Assembly: GCA_016490735.1 (NCBI GenBank)
Contig: JAEMWC010001572.1
Location: forward strand, 26,001 to 90,000
Reading direction: 5' to 3'
Source: Pachyseris speciosa
Taxonomy: Eukaryota > Cnidaria > Anthozoa > Scleractinia > Pachyseridae
DNA length: 64,000 nucleotides
The position numbers and the translations under genes are program-made. The notes below the pieces were generated by a model. It was not told where the DNA came from. It did not search any database and saw only the letters and a program-made list of their open reading frames with translations. This document shows, piece by piece, positions 21,768 through 34,300 of this stretch (positions within the stretch are counted from its first letter, which is position 1; each line of letters begins with the position of its first letter).

Positions 21768-21890
21768 ATATATATATATATATATGTTATTATGTTCATT
21801 CAATTATGTTCATGTCTACATTGGACAATGATGACATGAGGTCGTCGAAACGTCATGTAACGTTTTTTATCGTTAATTTTCCTTTTGAAA
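21241..21890. mobile_element. Inverted PLE-like pair around a short spacer, with TA/TATG expansion
   Basis: The left arm (21241-21372) and right arm (21648-21890) are inverted copies. Both contain 'gaatgacaagaatgcgaa' or its complement and a terminal 'tgatgacatgaggtcgtcgaaacg' hammerhead-like phrase. The right arm is longer because a TA/TATG microsatellite (21688-21785) expanded inside it. Between the arms lie about 275 bp of unrelated sequence. It looks like two PLE ends in opposite orientation. Confidence 0.65.
21688..21785. repeat. (TA)n / (TATG)n microsatellite
   Basis: About 28 TA units, then five to six TGTA units, then more TA. Translated frames here are artefacts. Confidence 0.9.
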
Positions 21891-21989
21891 TATCTTATCG
21901 TCTTCATTTGTGTTGGGCCAGTTGTATCATTTACGTCAATACAACTGTGAAACACATCATTGTAAAAGTGTGAAGTGTTAAAATAAAGA

Positions 21990-22231
21990 GATAAAACTGA
22001 GCAAATAAGATGACTCTTACTTATGTCTTGAAAGGAGACTGAGAGAAATATTTTGATGAAGAGACTCTCTTGAACTTTAATAAGGCTGGAGGGAACTATC
22101 ATTGAAGTCTCTTTACGAGCCTCCCTCATCTTAAGCTCCATTTCCGCAACTCTCTCAAGTCCGACGGGTCTTCGTTTTCCCGAACAGCGGCTAGTTATCG
22201 AGCCTACTTTCATCTTTAATGGGAAAAACAT
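21990..22231 (-). CDS. Possible exon, Glu/Lys/Arg-rich, unknown
   Basis: The minus-strand frame has a charged helical segment ('LERVAEMELKMREARKETS') followed by 'SSLIKVQESLFIKIFL'. The amphipathic pattern is protein-like, whereas the surrounding sequence is not. No family recognised. The longer frame continues into the neighbouring repeat, so its C-terminal part is not real. Confidence 0.2.
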
Positions 22232-22689
22232 AAAATGATTTGCAACTGTCCTTCAGTGTTTTGAAGAGTTTGATTCCCACTCCCCACCACCCCAACTCTT
22301 TTTTCTCATAAATCCAAAACATTAAATTTTACGGTGCTGCTTTTATTTTCTTTCTGTGAAATCAGGACCACATTCAATTCACTGGGAAATTCTGGGAAGT
22401 CCATAATCAAATGCGTAACGAGGCAAAGCCTTGGTCATCAACAGCTTGATTAACTTACCATTTTATCTATCGATCTCCTCTGCCGATTTCTTTGACATAC
22501 AGTTCTGATCAGTAAAGGGGAGTATTGTGCATTTGTCACCGGTTTTCCGAAAAGGCAGGGAGTTAATGGCATGGCACTGATCGGGGAGGTGTGACTTTGC
22601 TAATTCTGCATGTTAAAGATTTTGTTTTTCCACCGGTAGGAAGCTATCCAGCAAAGCTTCCGGTATTTGGAGAACGGTCAAATGTAAAA

Positions 22690-23345
22690 ACTGAGAACAT
22701 TTCATTTTATTTCTTGCTGATGTTTACAAGACTCCATACAAGCGAACTAACCGAGTTACTCGATACAAAAGTGAGTTATATGTTAAAATCCGCCAGCATG
22801 TTAATCTCTACGTGTGTTTACATTACCATACAGCCGATCATAAGTTTTGTGCTTTTGAATATTTGCCGCGCGGCAATGAAACTTTTCCTTGCACTGTTCT
22901 CCAAGATACTCAGCTCATCGAAAACGGGCCGACTTTTCGTGATGTCGATTGCCCACTCTTAGATGAATTCTCCGTGATGTTTTCGAAGTGAAAGTTTTTG
23001 CACCGCAGCCGAGCTAATTTCATTTCCAGTCCTCGCCAGAACTGTTCAAGGTGACAGCGCCCTCTGTGATCGCAATGAAATCTGGGAATCAAATGGCCTC
23101 TCGAATGCGGAAAACACCGAATCAAGGATCCGATTTTTTCGCCTAAGTCAAAAAACAACTCTCCTTTCCCAATTGGCCGCCTTTAAGACGAGAGTTGCTT
23201 TCAGACTGTCCCGCCTGGTTCAGCACTCTGTACTGCAAAACGCCAATTTGCTCGCTCCGGCAGTCAACTTAAGTCTCTTCGCGTTTGGGAAGCACAGAGA
23301 AACACCACTCGCTTCCTTGAGAAGTGTCTGACTTGCGGGTCTAAC
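22690..23345 (-). mobile_element. Inverted third copy of the hairpin-ended element interior
   Basis: In reverse complement this aligns with about 5450-6135 of copy 1. The minus-strand frame 23158-22910 repeats 'SRGHLIPR.HCD.RG.CHL' and 'FWRGLEMKLARLR.KNFH', as does plus-strand frame 5622-5888. The ends with GGGCTGA are absent, so it is a fragment or a related element with different ends. Confidence 0.75.
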
Positions 23346-24540
23346 TTATTGCTACTTTTTGTTTATTCTGAAGCAATTTGTTCCAATTCCTTGTCCGTCT
23401 GGTGACTACTGTATTTGTACCGTAAATCTAAAAAGGCTCTATTTGGTGCTTCTACACAAAAGACTTTGATAAACGAAAATTAAAATAAACCTATACCTAA
23501 TCACCTTCTTTGAATTCCTTCAGCAGTCATGCTGGTACTAGCTGTTTGGTATACCCCGCGTGACATCGTCTTTTATCCTCTTAATCAACAATCGTCGACA
23601 AAATTCCTTGGGACAATCATGCAGCAAAACTGGTAATTAACGACTATTTGACCATTGCTCCCAAAACAGCACTGTATTTTTAAAGTCTGTTAAAGGTCGC
23701 AATTTTCCCACTCAATACAATGTTGAAGGTCAGGAAAATTTGCGGGTACACGTTTTCAACATCGCATGTGGGGTGTGGGGAGGGGCCGGCGACGTACACT
23801 TTGAATCTCGCGCGAATATGTGTTTGGCGCGTGTGTAAAGAGCCACAAGTGCAAATTTGTCCCAAGATATTTCCCACGATTGTAGTTTATGCAGAATCAA
23901 GCTAAGCACCAGGATTTTCCTAGTTTGAAGGTTCGACGTTGTTGCAAAGTTCCCAGTTAACATGGGCTCCTGCCGTTAATCAGTCCCCTTCCCCCTGCAT
24001 TCATGTTTTACACTGCGAGAGCTATTTTATTCAGCTAACGTAGGCCTACAGCAAAACGTACTTCCATTAATAGTTATGTGGTCCAATGTATCACCCACAA
24101 CAAACTGGAAAAAACCCTAGTATATGCTATGAAGCTTCGCTCTTCCGAGCTAGTCCGCTAATAATTCTGTTATGAGCACGGACAATTAGGTCATCTGCAC
24201 CGTGAACTGGTTGAGTCCTTGTGGTCTGTAAATGCTTCGATACTTGGTACGTGAAGATATTTGTAGTGATATTCAAGGAGAGATGCCACCATACAACATT
24301 TGTAGCGAATATATTCACCGAACATAATACAATTGGATAGTGACTCTTGTTCTTGGGCCATCGAAGTTTTATAAGAAAAACAACACGTAAAGCAGTTATA
24401 AACATGGTGAAGCAATGCATTTTATGAAATCTGACTTGACGTTTCGTATGTCCCAACATACATTTCCAAAAGTAACCGCTATGAGATGAAACACTATCTA
24501 TATTTAAAAAGAAATTGCGAGTGATCTGGGTAACACTAAA
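23346..24540. other. No recognisable gene
   Basis: Short frames on both strands only. The stretch 24127-24459 may be the 3' part of the neighbouring minus-strand PLE but shows no motif I can name. Confidence 0.3.
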
Positions 24541-24559
24541 AATAGCAGTGACACGTTAA

Positions 24560-25093
24560 TAAAGTGACAGCTTGTCACTGGTGAGATTAGCATTCAACGC
24601 CGGGTTCAATTCTTGTATAAACAAGGTTTCTTTTATCTTACAATGGTAATCAGTTTTTCCTGACGCGAGGATTTCAAAATGATCCCATTTCATATTATGT
24701 CCAGTAGTCATAACATGATTGGCAATAGCTGATGTGTGTTCAAGTTTGGAGAGCGCTTTTTAAAAATGTTCAGTTTTTCTATCCACCAGTCGTCGCTTCG
24801 TGTTGCCGATGTAGAAATGATCGCAGTCCCAACAACTTGCTTTGTAAACAACCCTTGACCTTTGGGAACGATTCAAGCGGTCTTTGTAGGGAAAGAAGGA
24901 TTTTTTTCTGCCGACTGTTAACAAAAATAACCTTGAGATTAACGAATGAATAAAACTTATAAACACAAGATTTAAGGCGTTTCGCGATCTGGTTGCTCTC
25001 TAAACCTAAATAAGGTAACACAATGATCAAATCCCGAATTTTAGGGAGGAATTGCATTGAAGGTAAAAAGAAATGCCGGGGTTTTCCAGGCAT
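24560..25093 (-). pseudogene. PLE connector and GIY-YIG region, minus strand
   Basis: Minus-strand frames, joined across a shift near 24910, give the PLE connector ('LPYLGLESNQIAKRLKSCVY'). The nuclease core follows: 'SQRSRVVYKASCWDCDHFYI', then 'GNTKRRLVDRKTEHFK'. The C-x2-C pair is present. The usual 'YIGET' is 'YIGNT', changing the residue after Gly. Downstream residues match the PLE pattern: 'SAIANHVMTTGHNMKWDHF', then 'KIKETLFIQELNPALN'. A stop lies before 'ALSKLEHTS'. Upstream RT is absent. Confidence 0.85.
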
Positions 25094-26395
25094 TCAAGAC
25101 GTGCAAAACGAGGAGAATGATATTACGAAATAAATATTTTTCCCGGGAAACAGGAGAGAAGCAAAAATTGTTGAAAAGGTAGAAAATCAAGAAATTGATA
25201 TTATTTTTTATATAACAGAGACTTGTTTTATTGCGTATTTATCGCAAAATTTTTGCCAGAAAGGGTTTATTGCTTCAGCAATTAAACAGTTAATCAGCAG
25301 GCACTGGGGGCTTTCTTCTCATCCATTTTTGTAGAGCTTGTGGCGATTTTTGCCTACATTTTTAAGGGGAACATAGCAACTTTAAAGGCAACCCAGTGCC
25401 AAATAAGAGAGAACAAAGCAAATATTTATCATTCCTACCATAGCTCACCCCACCCTCTCTCTTAACAGATACAGAGCCTTGGCCATCGTGTGTAGAGCAG
25501 GATGATCAGGGCGTTGCTCACGTGTGCGTGATATTCTACAACATGACGTTCTCTGAGACGCATGTCACCGGCTGCTTGAAGCTGAGCGTGCTCGTGCAAG
25601 CTGAAATTATTATACCGCTGAAATGTTTCACACTTCCAGGATCGAAGGCTTTTGCTCCGATACGAATATAGTAACAAGATTCTGCAGCAGTTGAGGACGT
25701 GTACTTAAATTACTTCTTTCACAGGGAGCAGAGGAGTCCTATTTGAAAGCTTCGCTTTCTGGAGACCTCGCACGAAGGATATCGACAAATGTCACGGAGA
25801 GGCTTTCAACAGCAGTGCAAAACAATCGTATGTATGTAGTTTGATCACGTACGGTGATTTAAAACAACAAGGGTCAAAGAGGACTCCTCTGCTCCCCGTA
25901 CTTTTTTTTCCAACTACAGTACTATCATAAAATAACCTTGAATAAAGAAGACTTGTGATTGCTCTCAAGAGCGTAACTTTGTTTAAAATAATCATCAGAT
26001 TATAGTTTCTCTTGTGTATCCAGGCAACGCCGAGTTTGTAGTTGTTCAAAAGAGCAAGCATGCAGCTTGTGCCAGAAAGGCAGACCCTTGCTCTCACATT
26101 TTCATAATCTACATAACAACTCATCATTTGGTTAATTTTTTTTTTTCCTCGAGTCCTTACAACAATGTTCTCTGTTCAAAATACTGAAAACCAAGGTGTA
26201 AAGTTACGAATAGTTTATAAAATTGGTTATCTAAACTTAGTTCCACTAGCAAGAATTCAACTAGAGATAGTGAGCATGGCCTCTCTTTACAGCAGCTTAT
26301 CTGGTCCCTACTGCATGCTAGTCTGAAGAAGGCTTCACATAAATTCCGTCCTGAAACAGAGACAGAGAGCGTGTTAAGATGGCACAACACTGTGT
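25094..26395. other. No recognisable gene
   Basis: The minus frame 25677-25462 contains 'LHEHAQLQAAGDMRLRERHV' without a known family. 'gggagcagaggagtcct' at about 25730 and its inverse at about 25880-25900 form a weak inverted pair around 150 bp. Confidence 0.3.
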
Positions 26396-26888
26396 ACCGT
26401 ATTTCCAGCTGGAATAAGCGCCCATGCTCAAATAAGCGCCCTCCCCAAATACTGTAAGCGCCATCCCTCTGCTACAATAGCAAATACGCGCCTCCCTGGA
26501 ATAAGCGTCCTCCCCAAATACTGTAAGCGCCCATCCCCTCGGCTACAATAGCAAATACGCGCCTCCCTGGAATAAGCACCCTTCTCCCTTTCTCAAAATA
26601 GAAGGGATACAAGGAAAACTTGTTTCCATTGTTACTTTATTTGCGCTCTTTTAAGCTTCAACTACAGCGGCATCAGTGCATGTAGGAGAACAGTCTTTGG
26701 CGTAAGTCTCACTGAGTTATTTCTGTTTCCTTGTGCTTGCAGAGTTCTTTTATGAGCAGGAGCCAAAATAGAATTACAGTTCATTTCTTAATAAGCTCCC
26801 CCTTAATTAAGCGCCTCCTTTGAATAAGCGCCCCCTCTTTAAGCCAAATTTTAATAAGTGCCTGGGTGCTTATTCGAGGAAATACGGT
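26396..26888. mobile_element. 493-bp MITE with ACCGTATTTCC ends and internal tandem unit
   Basis: Terminal inverted repeats ACCGTATTTCC / GGAAATACGGT. The arms are built of 'aataagcgcc' units. Within the left half a roughly 65-bp block ('aaatactgtaagcgcc...cgcctccctggaataagc') is repeated about twice. Ends of this type are widespread as MITEs in marine invertebrates. No transposase. Confidence 0.85.
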
Positions 26889-27724
26889 ATGTTTTGTGAC
26901 ACTTGTTTCCATACAGACAGCTCAGATAGCGACATGTATAAAATGGTCCACAGTGTGAGGTGGGTCAGAAGAAATGCTTTGTGCATCTTTCTTTGCAAAG
27001 TTGGCAAAAAAGAAGAAGATGAATGTCCCAGTGGTACTGTTTAGATACGTATAAGGTTCTAACCTTTGAGTCTGAAAACCTTTGTGAAATACAAAAATAG
27101 GTATTAATAAGAGCGCTGTTGAGCATGCATATACCTCGCTGTGGTGTATTTGATGTTAAGCAGTACATGTATTTGATCTGGAAGAGACTCTTATTAATTC
27201 TAACAACATTTATCACTTATACTTTGTCTTTCACTGTTCTTACCATTGCTTTCCACTCATTTCCTGTCTCAGGATAGGTATATCCACTAATTTCCCTTTG
27301 ACCATGTATGGGGCAGCCAAACTGGTCTCCCGTCACATGCAAATAACTACAGGAAAAGAAGATGGAAGGAAGAAACTTTTATTACATGTACTCCAAGCTG
27401 TAATCATTTGGGTCACCATTGTAGACTACGAGTAGGCCCTCTTTTACAGCTTAGTTCGGTATGAGAAAAAAATGCCGCATGAAATCTGGATATGAGAGGG
27501 GGCATGCTCTCCCCCTCACATCCCTATTTTTTTTGTTTTTGCCTCAAGCTTGATGATCTAGGCAGCGAAAGAGGTACCACTCATACATGTAGTCTATCAC
27601 CCTGGCAATTACTTTAAGATATAACAAAAGTTTTGCTAAGGTTGCCAATTCCTCATGTTCACATATACATGTAAATAATCATCCATAGTAAAAGCCATGT
27701 TATATTAAAAGGAGGTCCTGAAAT

Positions 27725-28050
27725 TAATTCAATCAAATTTTAAGTGTTTATTTTAGATTCCACCATGTCCCTGTCATACAACATCAAGAAAACTGTCAAG
27801 TGTCAACTGTCAAGAAAATAATTAAAAGGACATTCTAGAACAAAATCAAATTTTAAGTGTGCCTATTTCACATTCTGCCTTGTCCCTGTCATACAACATC
27901 AAGAAAATTGTCAAGTGTGAATTGTGTGAAGTGTCAATTGTTAAGAATATAATGCCCATTCAGACTGTTGATAGCTTTCAAGGTGACAGGTTGAAATTAA
28001 AAGGGCATTTTAGTACAAAAGCAAATTTTAGGTTTGTTTATTTCACATTC
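27725..28050. repeat. Three diverged ~115-bp tandem units
   Basis: Units start near 27735, 27845 and 28020 with 'aatcaaattttaagtg' or 'gcaaattttaggtttg'. The first two continue to 'gtccctgtcatacaac'. The middle unit carries an additional roughly 60 bp that includes the helicase-like micro-exon. Confidence 0.6.
27964..27989 (+). other. Possible 26-bp micro-exon encoding a helicase motif
   Basis: 'cccattcag' precedes and 'gttga' follows a 26-base block. In frame it reads TVDSFQGDR, the hallmark motif V of UPF1/NFX1/DNA2-like superfamily 1 helicases ('TVDSFQG.E'). Flanking AG and GT are consistent with splicing. No neighbouring helicase exon was recognised, so it may be a chance or orphan exon. 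Confidence 0.3.
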
Positions 28051-29629
28051 TGCCCCTCATTCTCAACCCTCGACTCTTCCCTCTGTACTGCAAAGGCTTG
28101 AAGAAACAACCGACTATTGAAAGAACTGATACGTTTACAACTCTGATTGGTTTTTCCAAACAATTCAAATAAAAGAAAGTAAATCAGAACTCTTACACGG
28201 TGCTGAAACATAAGCATGCGCACTTCAGCCAGAAGTCTAATATTTTTGGACTTCAAATCAGAACTTTCCTGGGTCGCTCATTTCCCAACTGCTGGTCAAG
28301 GGGAATGAAGACCCTGGGTATGAGGTTGATTGTGCCTTCTCCCTGTCAAACATCATCACATCTGGGGTTCAGCATCTTAATGATTTGTTAAGAGAATAAG
28401 GTACTACCTATTCTTGTCACAGCTTACGCAGTGACAGTCAAGTAGGAGTAACAAGTCATGTAGTGTTACACTTTAGTTGCTGAATGCTTGAATCTGACTT
28501 TATCCTGTCTTTCCCAAAACTTTGTCCCACAAACAACTGACCAGTGATCGCCTTCATCGCCTTGTCCATTCTCACCAAAGGCACTCACTTCCTGGTTGTG
28601 TGAGATTGGTGATTGGAAGTAGTGACTGTAAAGATTGCGTTTGGTCGCCAAGTGTTGTAATCTTAATGTGCTGCCACACTTAACAGGGTTCCTGCAGGGA
28701 AAAACTCTTCTCTTGTGTATTTTTATCATAGTTTATTACATTATATACAGTATAATGTATTTTTAGTTCTTATAATTGCATTTTTACCAGAGTTTATAAA
28801 ATATTTTATTTAGGGAACGTTCCATAGGGATAACCTCTGACGTTTCCTTTTGTGTATCTCTTACATAATAAACTGATGATTTGATCGGACCTGAGCTGAT
28901 GTACAGGTGTATGTGTAAAGCATCACACTATGACTGACAAGAAATATCCTCAAAGATAGGTCTATCCTGTCTGTATGTAGAAAATACTAATAGATGACCC
29001 TCAGCTTATTTTCATGATATCACATGACAACCAGTAGCTAGCAGGGTTGTCATTTGGTCTTAAGAGTCATGTTGTGTTGAGGTTCACACTGTACTGAATT
29101 CACATTGCTTTGTGAGTAAACTCTAGGTCTATAGCAGTCAATATCACCCTTAAGGGGATACAGTGCCCAAATCAACTTGCATGGCTCTGTTAGTTTTGTC
29201 AGGAAATGCAATAATTTGCAGTCTGGCTTTAAAAGGAACAGTTTTGTCTAATATTAGTTGTTGTTTTTGTCAAACCTTGTTTTAGTACAAGCCATGGCCA
29301 TGTTTTATATTTTTTAACATTAATAAGATAGATACGAAACTCTCTGTAAGGGCCTTGTGATAATACTGATGCCACTTTCGTAAGGTTGTGTGTGTGTGTT
29401 TTTAAATTTCAGAAAATTAATAATTATTTTCAATTGGAGGGGGAATTTAACATGTACAAGTGTATTTTTAAAATTTTTGCAAGATATTGTAGGTAACTAT
29501 AGTTCAAGATTGTTAATAAAACTTGAGACATAGTGTTAATTCCTTAAAGGGGTACTGTCATGCCCATTTGTTATAAGTTTGTTCAAATTGCAAGTACTTT
29601 TTCTATATTACATACCTCTTACTAACTTT
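28051..29629. other. No recognisable gene
   Basis: Short frames only. The minus frame 28729-28466 has no family signature. Confidence 0.35.
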
Positions 29630-29763
29630 GTTTTCTTGGTCGGTACTGTAAGGTATGGACCAAGCTTTTCCCTGTTGATTTATCGCCCAAGCACGAAGCA
29701 CGTGGGCCATAAATTAATGGGAAAAAACAAGGATCTGTAACTTACAGTACCAACCAAGAAAAC
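29630..29763. mobile_element. 134-bp hairpin MITE
   Basis: Inverted ends GTTTTCTTGGTCGGTACTGT / ACAGTACCAACCAAGAAAAC, with further complementarity inside ('ggtatggacc', 'ccat...atgg'). Confidence 0.75.
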
Positions 29764-29913
29764 GAGCTTAGCACATGTAAGACATTTATTATATCCCCAG
29801 TGTGCAGCAGGGTAAGAGGAAAATGGGGAAAACACCTTAATAATAACCTTTATTTACCCTCGGTAGTATTTATAGCACAAAGGCTAGTGGGGCCGAACAA
29901 ATACAGAAACAAA

Positions 29914-30136
29914 TAAAGTCAAATTAAATCAACTCAACTCAAATCAAATGAAATCAAATCAAATGTTGGTTTTTGGAGAGAGGGGAAAACCGGCGTACCC
30001 GGAGAAAAACCTCTCGGAGCAGAGTAGAGAACCAACAAACTCAGCCCACTTATGACACCGAGTCGGGAATCGAACCCGGGCCACATTGGTGGAAGGCGAT
30101 TGCTCTCACCACTACGCCAACCCTGCTCCCCAAGCT
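29914..30136 (-). mobile_element. tRNA-derived SINE, minus strand
   Basis: On the minus strand the head reads 'TTGGCGTAGTGGTGAGAGCA' (A box) and 'GGGTTCGATTCCC' (B box), as in a tRNA-like RNA polymerase III promoter. A roughly 90-bp body ('ctgagtttgttggttctct', 'gagaggtttttctccggg') follows, then a TTGAT-type tail (29914-29965). A second copy lies on the other strand at 42630-42803. Confidence 0.85.
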
Positions 30137-30164
30137 GTTGCTGAGAATTACTAGCCCAGTAATA

Positions 30165-31156
30165 CAGTCGAACCTCCCATAAGCCACCATCCAAAATGTC
30201 AAGCCTGGGTGGTTGCCTACGAAAGGTGGTCGCTTACAAGAGGTTAGACCATATTGGGCCAAAATTTTACCTCATTAGAATATGGTAACTACAGAGATTT
30301 CTAAAGTACATGTACTTATTCAGAGTATCATGGTTCGCTTTTGATAAACTACCTAACAAGGTGAACAGAACAAGTCTCAAGATAGTTACAAATTGAATCT
30401 TGAAGGTTTTCTCAATGCTGAGGGACATATTCTTCTGGGAATAGTTTCTTGTATAACCAATAAACTAAGGCAAAGTGGTTGTGACCGGAAAACGAGTCAA
30501 CAGAGGACCGGTTTATTGGACTAGAAATCCCACGTGAATACATTTTTACGGAGACAACAAGGCATCGATACCTGGGCTGAAATGAAAAATGAAAAAACCT
30601 TGGATGTGACTTGGACTGAATAGGAACTGTGTTGACCGCGTTGAATACTGTACTTTGATTTTTATATTGTAGTTCCGTTAAACTTGAGAGAACAGGAAAT
30701 CAGGAAATCAGTTCTAATTTTCTGCAATTATAAGACATTTAAGGTCGTCTCTTTCAAGACTGTCTAGTGTGCAGTGTATGTGCAGTTTTTTCGTTACATT
30801 TTTAAATGTTGTTGTTGTTTTTTCTTTTATCTTAAAATTCAATCTCGAGAAAAAATCTCTGGTCCTTCCCATTGAGAAATTTTCCAGTCTCTTGTACTAC
30901 CTAGGACTGGGGTACTGTTAGAACACCTTTTTATTCAATTTCTGGTCTATAATCTGTCAAGTGGTCGCTTACGGGAGGTTAAAAACAAAAGAAAAATTAA
31001 TTTCAAACTCTTAGCTTTAAAAGTGGTCGCGGTCGCTTAAGAGAGGTGGTCGCTTACAAGAGGTTCCAAATAATTATAGTGATTTGACTTGGAAACTTTT
31101 GGAATATTGGAAAACTGGTCGCTGAGGAGAGGTGGTCGCAACCGGAGGTTCGACTG
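30165..31156. mobile_element. Non-autonomous mariner/pogo-type element (992 bp)
   Basis: Ends CAGTCGAACCTCC / GGAGGTTCGACTG flanked by TA on both sides (30163-30164 and 31157-31158). 'ggtggtcgcttacaagaggtt' and related phrases recur near both ends (30225, 30960-31065, 31130). No transposase frame. TA duplication and CAG ends fit the Tc1/mariner/pogo superfamily. Confidence 0.85.
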
Positions 31157-31159
31157 TAC

Positions 31160-34100
31160 ACTGTATGTTAAAATACCAAAAAAGTTTAATAACATGTCTT
31201 TTACAAGATATAGCTAGAAATTTACAACGTTTTGATATTTCTTTCCAAGAGTTCGCACCAATTCACACATGTTTAATGTTTGCGATTCTAGTTTCCGTAA
31301 ATCATCGGAGATATCCTCTTTACTATGAATCACCGTTCCAAATGTTACAGACACATTTTAATGAAATAAAGGCCCCCTTTACACGTGTGAAACACGAGCT
31401 GCCGACCTTTTCTCCAAACAGTTAAAGAGAGCTTTGGCACATCGATAAAGCCTCTCGTCCTGTCAAGTAAATGTCAAAAAAGCCGGGAAATGACCCACCT
31501 TCGGTGTCTCAAATTTAATTTGCATAATTTAAAACCACTTTGTCTAACAAACTGCCATGTGCCTTAAAAAGTAATCTCGGTCCAATTGTATCTTTAGATA
31601 AAGTACATTAGATTTGAAGCATCTTCAGTTTGAATGGTCCAAAATAACCTTAAAGTTAACTCCCAGTCACTTGCATAAAAAAATTATTCACATATTTTCG
31701 AGTTTGTGATCTGTGGGTGTTTTAAGTACACCCAGTGTAGATACATGCGTGGATACCTATTTTCTTGATCGTTTTGTTATGAAAATACAAAACTTAACTT
31801 TCAGTAAATAATTCATATGAAATCAACAACCATTACATCAAAGACTTCCAACATTATTTTAGTAATTACCTCAGCAAATGCTGCTTGCCCGTCGGGCAAC
31901 TTGTGATGAAAACGTGCTAGGCGGACGCGTCGCTTCACAAGCCCCGGGCTATCGGACAGCACTTTTCTTCACGCCCTGTGCGGGAAAGAATTTAACTAGT
32001 TGAAGTCAAGTGGGTAGCACTGTAAAATACGGCCCTCAAAATTAACCAAGTACAGCGCACGTACTAAGTGAGAGATAATTATAATAAAGTAGTAACAAGA
32101 ATGGCCTGTCTAACATGATGGGATAGATTTCAAAATATTTATTTCTTGGTTGGAAAAGAAACTATTATTATTTTATGGTGATTTTTCCTAGGCACAATGA
32201 CAAAACTTTATCAAGTTGCGATCAATTTCTTCCTCACATCTGTGGCCACAGATAACATGCACTTATTAAGTACTTCATAGAGGAACTGCAACATTTTTTA
32301 AATGTTCCACTGTTGCAAGCATGATTGGGTTCAGATCCAAATTATGTGGCAGAGCCCCTTTCTAAATTTCTTTCCGGTTTGTAACATATAGGTTTTAGGC
32401 ATTATTTCATATTCACAACGCGGAATGAATCGAACCGAAAGTTTTGAATTTGGCACCAAAATGTGTCTCCATCTTGCGCACGGTCAAACAATCATATTAC
32501 AAAGCTGTGACGTAGGAAATGCTTCAGAAGACACGAGCGTTGTGGCATTTCCTACGTCATCACCATTGTTCTGAGCAAAGATTCATTCCCAGTTCACGGG
32601 ACACGATTTAGTGAATTTGAAGTTCTTTGGAGGGCAAAAAATAAATAAATAAATAAATAAATAAATAAATACATGTAAATAAAAAAAATGCTTTAGTTGA
32701 TTTTGTCAAATTTGTTTTGTTTTTTCGTAATCGTGACACAACAAGCTTCAAACATTTGAATGAAAAGTTCTTTTACTTCATGTGCACATTAATGTAAGAT
32801 CCCATCAGTCATAACAGGTTTTACAAATTCCATTAATCAGAGCTTTTATTTGAAGGTAATCACCTCAACCTATTCTGTTTTGCCTCTTACAACCCAGTTG
32901 CTGAACATTACCATCATCAGCACTGTCCACTCCTGTAACTGACTGAAATATTCAAAAAGGGTAAGTTTTAAGCCCTGAAATCAATATGCATTATTATCAA
33001 TATGCATTATATGGACTCGTGGGGACTGAGCTGAAGAGTCCAGATAATTGAAAATATGAATATTAATGAACCAAAACTAAAACTGAAAAACTGACAGAAC
33101 AACTGGAGCATGAAATTTCACTTAGAAAGAAAGAAAACCTGAGCAAATCAGAGTTCACTGAAATGCATTGCAGTAGTATGGCGTGCGTGAGTTCAAAACG
33201 GGTACAGATTTGTGTTTTGAAGCAAAACAAATTCAGTTTGAACTGAAGTTTTATTACTTAATTTGAAGGGGAATTTGCGGATTTTGCAGATCTTAAATAT
33301 GGCTAATTAATATTCATGAAACACTGGGACCAGCTAAGCAAGTCCGGATAATTGAAAAATCTGGACAATCGAGGTCTGGATAACTACATGTATTGTGCCT
33401 ACATTCCTTGTAATTTGTACTAATTGGAAGAATTTTGTCAAACATACTGTAATACCCGCTAATATCCGCCCTACCCTTCTTAAATTAGCCTCCTCCCAAC
33501 TCTCCAGTTTTTTCAACTTTTGATGTTGGTCATGCATGTAACAAAATCTACGAACACTGCCTGAAAGAGCACCTTAAAATAAGTAGTAAAATAGCCATGT
33601 TTAGGAGTCATATCATTTAAAATTGCAAAGTTATAGCTTCGCAAAGTCAGGAAATTTTACAGACTTTTAGGTGAGGGGTGGGGGATGGGGGATGGGGGGT
33701 GGGGGAGGTTTGTGTTCAACTCTCACACATATTTATGCGCGAGTCTCATGCCTGTGGATCCTACACATTTATCTCACGTATCAAGGACAATTTCTCACAC
33801 CTGACTAACACATCCAGAGGACTTGTTCTTTAGCACATCAACAACAAAACTTCAATTCAGTCCCCAGAAAATGTTCCAGTAAATGCTGCTTTATGTTGTG
33901 TTTGACTCCTAACGTTTAACTGTATCAGAACACACTAAAAAGTCAAGTCAGTTTGCATTTGAGCGACGGGAAGTGAGCCCGAACTAGCTTTGTAAGTGTT
34001 CAGAAGTCGTCTGAACACCTTCGGATATCTTTGGCAGCATTATGAAGTCTACAGGAAATCGTTGAACGTGACGGAACATTTTGGGAAACCTTGATCGTGA

Positions 34101-34296
34101 GGAGATAAACATCTCATGCCTTTGACAGAGTAAAAGTTGGCACTCCATGTAAACAAATGTCAAGTATAAAGCATAGGCTGAACTCAGTACAGAATACAGG
34201 GTCACTTACATGTATTAATACACACCACGGAATAACAACAGTGTCCATTGTCACAGATGTACATGCTTCGCTCTAAGAAAGCCTCTGACACATGTT
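31160..34296. other. No recognisable gene; short repeats
   Basis: AT-rich. It has an AAAT microsatellite (32640-32672), a short inverted pair 'gacgtaggaaatgc' (32510 and 32550), and a G-rich 'ggggatgggggg' stretch (33670-33705). A 97-codon plus frame begins at 31132 inside the mariner-type element and has no family. Confidence 0.35.
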
Positions 34297-34300
34297 AATT

